A DNA stretch of 38,935 nucleotides from Nitrospirota bacterium. GTDB taxonomy: Bacteria; Nitrospirota; Leptospirillia; Leptospirillales; Leptospirillaceae. A program made the position numbers and the translations under genes. The stretch spans positions 1 to 38,935 of the forward strand of contig JAKAWK010000005.1 of the NCBI GenBank assembly GCA_021827365.1, written 5' to 3'. Shown in pieces: positions 35,358 through 38,935 of the stretch (position 1 is its first letter; each line of letters starts with the position of its first letter). The notes under the pieces were generated by a model that did no database searches, was not told where the DNA came from, and saw nothing but the letters and a program-made list of their open reading frames with translations.

Positions 35358-36523
35358 CAGAGCCTCTCACAATCCTTCATCTCGACTGCACCATGGGGCA
35401 GGGCGGCCAGGAGAAGGACCACATCCACGAGGCGATGGCCTTTTCGAAGATGGGCCACCGGTACGTCATCGCGGCCCGTCCGGGAACCTTTCTCCTGAGG
35501 GTGGCCGAAAGCCTGGGCATGGGACTTTCCGTTCCCTTCCGCTCGAACTTCGACCTCCCCTCCTTCCGGCTCATCCGGCGCTTCATCAGGGAAAACAGGG
35601 TCCAGATCCTGGTGACGACCAGCTACATCGACAGCGTCCTTGGGTGGTTTGCCGCCCTTTCCCTGGGACGGGACCGCCCGGTCGTCATCCGTCAGCGCCA
35701 CCTGCTCAATCCCCCGAAGCGGCTCATTCCTTATCGTCATTTCTGCGATTTTCTGGTGGCGGTCAGCGATATCGCCCGGTTTGGCTATATCGAGCGGTCG
35801 ATCCCCTTCTGGAAGGTGGTCTCCCTTCCCCGGGGAATTCCCGAGCCGGGGGAGGGCAAGGGCCCGCCTCCCTCCGTCAATTCCGATATCCCCGAAGGAG
35901 CCCGGGTCGTCCTCCAGGTCGGCACCTTCCAGCGGGACAAGGGACAGCTCTCCCTTCTGGAATCCATGCTCCCGGAGCTCCTGATCCATCCCTCCCTCCA
36001 CCTTGTCCTTCTGGGGGACGGACCTCTCCGGGGAAATCTCGAAAGGAGACTCTCATGCGAGCGCTTTCGAGAGGTCCGTTCCCGGATCCACCTGCCGGGG
36101 TGGTGCAATCCCGTTCCCTTTTACAAAAAGGCAGCTGTTACGGTCATCTCCTCCTTCCGGGAGGCCTTTTCTCTGGTGGCTCTCGAATCCCTTGTCCTGG
36201 GAGTTCCCGTGGTGGCCTTCCGGCAGGGGGGGCTTCCAGAAGTTCTGTCCTGGGCGAACTGGGGAGAGATGGTCGATCCCTGGGACTTCCCGGAGCTCTC
36301 CCGAAGGGCGGTCTCCTGGGCCATGAGGCCCGAGCTTTCATGTCCGGAGATCACGAGGATCCGCCGGGTGTATGATGAGCGGTACAGCATCGAGGCGGCG
36401 GCCGCACGGACCGAACGCTTCTACCGGTGGGCCCTTGAGCGAAAGAAGGCGGGAAGGCTCGGGGTCAACCCTTACGAGATCGCCGGGGGACGGGGGGATC
36501 CGTTTTTCCCACCCCTTTCATGA
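35354..36523 (+). CDS. Glycosyltransferase family 4 (GT-B) protein
   Basis: 389 aa; ILHLDCTMGQGGQEKDHIHEAMAFSKMGHRYVIAARPG, VLQVGTFQRDKGQLSLLESM, LVLLGDGPLRGNLERRL, SSFREAFSLVALESLVLGVPVVAFRQGGLPEVL. Confidence 0.92.
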   Translation: MTEPLTILHLDCTMGQGGQEKDHIHEAMAFSKMGHRYVIAARPGTFLLRVAESLGMGLSVPFRSNFDLPSFRLIRRFIRENRVQILVTTSYIDSVLGWFAALSLGRDRPVVIRQRHLLNPPKRLIPYRHFCDFLVAVSDIARFGYIERSIPFWKVVSLPRGIPEPGEGKGPPPSVNSDIPEGARVVLQVGTFQRDKGQLSLLESMLPELLIHPSLHLVLLGDGPLRGNLERRLSCERFREVRSRIHLPGWCNPVPFYKKAAVTVISSFREAFSLVALESLVLGVPVVAFRQGGLPEVLSWANWGEMVDPWDFPELSRRAVSWAMRPELSCPEITRIRRVYDERYSIEAAAARTERFYRWALERKKAGRLGVNPYEIAGGRGDPFFPPLS

Positions 36524-36557
36524 CCCGGCATAACCCGAAGACTTGAGGAGAAAATCG

Positions 36558-36869
36558 ATGGAGATTCCCATGCACAAGGGAGGAGGGGAGGAGAGGGCGA
36601 AGGCTCCCGGACCCACCACGCCCTCCCGGAAGATACGACAGGTCCGGATGAATCCGAGGGTGGCCCGGGGGCTTCCCTGCCTCGATGGAACACAGATCCC
36701 GGTCACGGTCTTTCTGGAGCTCTTCAAGAAGGGATATACGATCGACCGGATCGTCACGGAATGCTACCCGGAACTCTCCCGGGAGGACGTTCTCTTTGCG
36801 GTGGATTTCATCATTGACTGGGTGAGACGGGCTCCGGGCTATCTCTCTGATCTCGTCGACCGGTCCTAG
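36558..36869 (+). CDS. DUF433-family small protein
   Basis: ATG at 36558 (ORF from 36543); NPRVARGLPCLDGTQIPVTVFLELFKKGYTIDRIVTECYPELSREDVLFAVDFIIDWV fits the DUF433 pattern. Confidence 0.75.
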   Translation: MEIPMHKGGGEERAKAPGPTTPSRKIRQVRMNPRVARGLPCLDGTQIPVTVFLELFKKGYTIDRIVTECYPELSREDVLFAVDFIIDWVRRAPGYLSDLVDRS

Positions 36870-36890
36870 AAGCCGGGAAGGGCCCCGGAT

Positions 36891-37295
36891 TCACCCCTCC
36901 TCAAGCTCTCCGGAAGACTCGCTGAAGGTAAGACGGGAAGGATTCCAGACCGGAAGTTCGATCCCATTGGGCCGGGGTGAGCGTTCCTCGGACGGGAAGG
37001 TATAGGTGCATTCGAAGCCGACATCGGCCAGGTCGGCCTTGTTGATGGGGAAGGCAACGCAGGGGGATGGACGTCCGATGTGGTAGATCCGGCAGAGAGC
37101 GTGGCTTCCATAGATCTTGAGAAAGGGACAGGAGAAGGAGATCTTGCAGCAGTTTCCGCACTGGTTGCAGGAACCCTCCCGCTGTTCGACCGACCTTTTC
37201 ACGTACCCGGGACGAAAGAGGCAGAGCAAGGCCCGTCGGGCCTTGCCCCGAAATCCTCCGAAAAAACGCATAAAAAAATCCATGATTTTCCACAT
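36891..37295 (-). CDS. YkgJ-family cysteine-cluster protein (CxxCxxCC)
   Basis: 134 aa; GSCNQCGNCCKISFSCPFLKIYGSHALCRIYHIGRPSPCVAFPINKADL. Confidence 0.85.
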   Translation of the reverse strand: MWKIMDFFMRFFGGFRGKARRALLCLFRPGYVKRSVEQREGSCNQCGNCCKISFSCPFLKIYGSHALCRIYHIGRPSPCVAFPINKADLADVGFECTYTFPSEERSPRPNGIELPVWNPSRLTFSESSGELEEG

Positions 37296-37352
37296 TATCG
37301 GATATCCTCTGGAATGATTTTTCCTGATCGATCGAAATTCCCTCTATCTTTC

Positions 37353-37381
37353 AATGTAGTGCAACGGATTCTTCCGATCAA
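37353..37381 (-). promoter_or_regulatory. Candidate sigma70-type promoter for the YkgJ-family gene
   Basis: Minus strand TTGATC - 17 nt - TACATT (plus strand AATGTA 37353-37358, GATCAA 37376-37381). Confidence 0.3.
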
Positions 37382-37405
37382 CCCCCGGATTTCTGTTCTA
37401 AATTG

Positions 37406-38314
37406 TCAAATCTGATCCTCCGGCCGAAAAGAGAGCAGGGAGAGGACGAAGCCAGAGAGAGCCAGCCGCCCGGCCGGGGGAATGGCCTCGCCATCGGCCT
37501 GGAAGGGAATCTCCCCTCCACGGGCCGTGGGGTGGAAGACAACCTCTCGGACCTTCAGGGAAAAAGGCCGTACCCACCCCGGAGCTCCGGGGAGAAGGCC
37601 TGCAAAGGCTGTCACGATTTTCCACCGGCCGCCGCACACCAGCGTGAGGTTTATGCGTGGCAAATCAGGCCGGTCGTCCGGGAGGGTCCGGAAAGGGCCA
37701 AGGTAGGGGGGAAGGCGGCTGGCCAGACACCAGCGCACAGCGGTCCGGGTCACCTGATGGCCGTTTTCAAGGGTCAGGGTCAGGGAAAAAGCGGGAAGGT
37801 CCGGAGAGAGGAGGGAGGCGAGTCCCGCCAGGTAATAGGAGAGGGATCCCATAAGGAACTTCCCGGTGATCCGCCGGACAGCGAGACCGTCCCATCCCGC
37901 CCCGGCCATCAGGAGAAAGGGACGGGATCCGGCAAGGCCGGGCCGCACTCTCAGGACTCCTGCCCGGGGGAGTCTTTCCCAGAGGAGGTCGGGGTGGGAC
38001 AGGAAGGGTGGGATGTCGAGGTAGCGGGAGAGAACATTTCCGGTTCCCCCCGGAAGGACGAGGATCGGAAGCCCGGACGGGGGAGAGAGGCCCAGGATCC
38101 GGTGAACCGTGCCATCCCCGCCGTAGACCACCAGAAGATCCCGGTCGGAGTAGCGGTCAAAGAAGTTCTCCGGAGGGGACTCCGGGAGAGAACGAAGGAT
38201 GTGGCCCTCGGGAAACTTGGCCATGAAGGAGTCGAGAAGGGGGCCAAGAGCCGCTCTCCTTTGGCGGGATCCGGCCCCGGGATTGGCGATCAGCAATGGT
38301 CGCCGGAAGATCAT
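37406..38314 (-). CDS. Diacylglycerol/lipid kinase family protein (DAGK catalytic domain)
   Basis: 302 aa; RPLLIANPGAGSRQRR, DLLVVYGGDGTVHRILG, LPILVLPGGTGNVLSRYLDIP. Confidence 0.92.
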   Translation of the reverse strand: MIFRRPLLIANPGAGSRQRRAALGPLLDSFMAKFPEGHILRSLPESPPENFFDRYSDRDLLVVYGGDGTVHRILGLSPPSGLPILVLPGGTGNVLSRYLDIPPFLSHPDLLWERLPRAGVLRVRPGLAGSRPFLLMAGAGWDGLAVRRITGKFLMGSLSYYLAGLASLLSPDLPAFSLTLTLENGHQVTRTAVRWCLASRLPPYLGPFRTLPDDRPDLPRINLTLVCGGRWKIVTAFAGLLPGAPGWVRPFSLKVREVVFHPTARGGEIPFQADGEAIPPAGRLALSGFVLSLLSFRPEDQI

Positions 38315-38935
38315 GAAGCCGGGGCCGTCTCCTTTTGGTAGGAGGCGGGGACCGAAAAGGTTCCGGGAGGAACGGAACGGACGGAGAGAGCCGTGACCTT
38401 TTCACTCTCCACCTGGCGCTCGGGGATTTTCGAGGAATCGTAAAGATGGAGGGCGGAAAGAATCTTCACGAGGAATCCCTTGGAATAGTCGGTTGTCCGG
38501 ACGGTCTCGAGGGCAAGTGGCATGAAGGGAGGAGGAACCGCGGTCTTGCCGGAGGCGCCTTTTTTCGCGAGGGCGGCAAGTCCCGTCTGGAAGTTCCGGT
38601 AAAGATCGCTTCCGGGGAAGGTCGTGGCCAGACACTGCACGATCTTCTGGTCCCCATTGATCATGCCGACCACGCGCCCCTTGAATCGGTGAAGGGTCGT
38701 CCTGTCGGTGCAGGGGACTCCTGCAACGGTCCGGATGAGCGTTCCGGAAATGACCTTGTCCTTGGGATTGCTTCCCGCATACTGTCCCAGGAGTTGGGAG
38801 AAATCGACAAATCCCATGATTTTGTCGAGGGAGTCGGCATGGTAGGTCCTCTTCCCGTTGTCGAGAGAGGCCACGGTCCGGGTGGAAAGGTTCCAGAGAT
38901 AACTCCGGTCGCTCCCCTCTGCGGGGGCGTCGATG
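38311..38935 (-). CDS. Uncharacterised protein, 5'-truncated at the window edge
   Basis: Frame stays open from an internal GTG (38874) to the edge (...SDRSYLWNLSTRTVASLDNGKRTYHADSLDKIMGFVDFSQLLGQYAGSNPKDKVISGTLIRTVAG). Its stop overlaps the lipid kinase start. Confidence 0.7.
   Translation of the reverse strand, partial: IDAPAEGSDRSYLWNLSTRTVASLDNGKRTYHADSLDKIMGFVDFSQLLGQYAGSNPKDKVISGTLIRTVAGVPCTDRTTLHRFKGRVVGMINGDQKIVQCLATTFPGSDLYRNFQTGLAALAKKGASGKTAVPPPFMPLALETVRTTDYSKGFLVKILSALHLYDSSKIPERQVESEKVTALSVRSVPPGTFSVPASYQKETAPAS

Noticed and set aside
1-38935. Many long ORFs antisense to or overlapping the called genes (e.g. 4138-5001 -, 5974-6777 -, 7045-8154 -, 9370-10269 -, 14149-15207 -)
   Set aside because: Low-complexity Pro/Arg/Gly/Ser-rich translations with no recognisable domains; expected from high GC codon bias opposite real genes.
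1-38935. CRISPR arrays, prophage, transposons, integrases or classical defence systems
   Set aside because: No regularly spaced repeats and no transposase, integrase, Cas or restriction-type motifs seen in any ORF.

Overview
GC-rich bacterial chromosomal window, about 39 kb and densely coding. The gene content suits a Gram-negative, diderm, hopanoid-producing bacterium. Leptospirillum/Nitrospirota is my guess by inference only. Main content, left to right: (1) 3'-truncated glutamate synthase large subunit (-); (2) prenyltransferase/terpene-cyclase-fold protein and a PilZ protein; (3) a probable operon of a YhaM-like 3'-5' exoribonuclease, an FAD/4Fe-4S oxidoreductase, a small unknown ORF and a SUV3-type RNA helicase; (4) methyltransferase (-) and a small beta-barrel protein; (5) tRNA-Phe(GAA) (-) with encoded CCA and a clear sigma70-like promoter; (6) an outer-membrane/lipid A supercluster: bamA-skp-lpxD-fabZ-lpxA-lpxI-Gfo/Idh oxidoreductase-lpxB-waaA-lpxK-lpxL; (7) a putative outer-membrane protein and a 0.5 kb gap; (8) a radical-SAM/B12-binding protein resembling the hopanoid C-3 methylase HpnR; (9) an LPS core cluster with five GT9 heptosyltransferase-family genes, gmhB, a Trm112-like protein, a NodB deacetylase and a GT4; (10) DUF433 protein, YkgJ-like CxxCxxCC protein (-), DAG-kinase-family lipid kinase (-) and a 5'-truncated unknown (-). 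I saw no CRISPR array, transposase, integrase or rRNA. Most interesting: the possible helicase/exoribonuclease module reminiscent of the mitochondrial degradosome, HpnR next to LPS core genes, a GnnA-like oxidoreductase in the lpx operon, five GT9 paralogues, and a structured element after gmhB. Family calls are from motif reading only; no database search was run.
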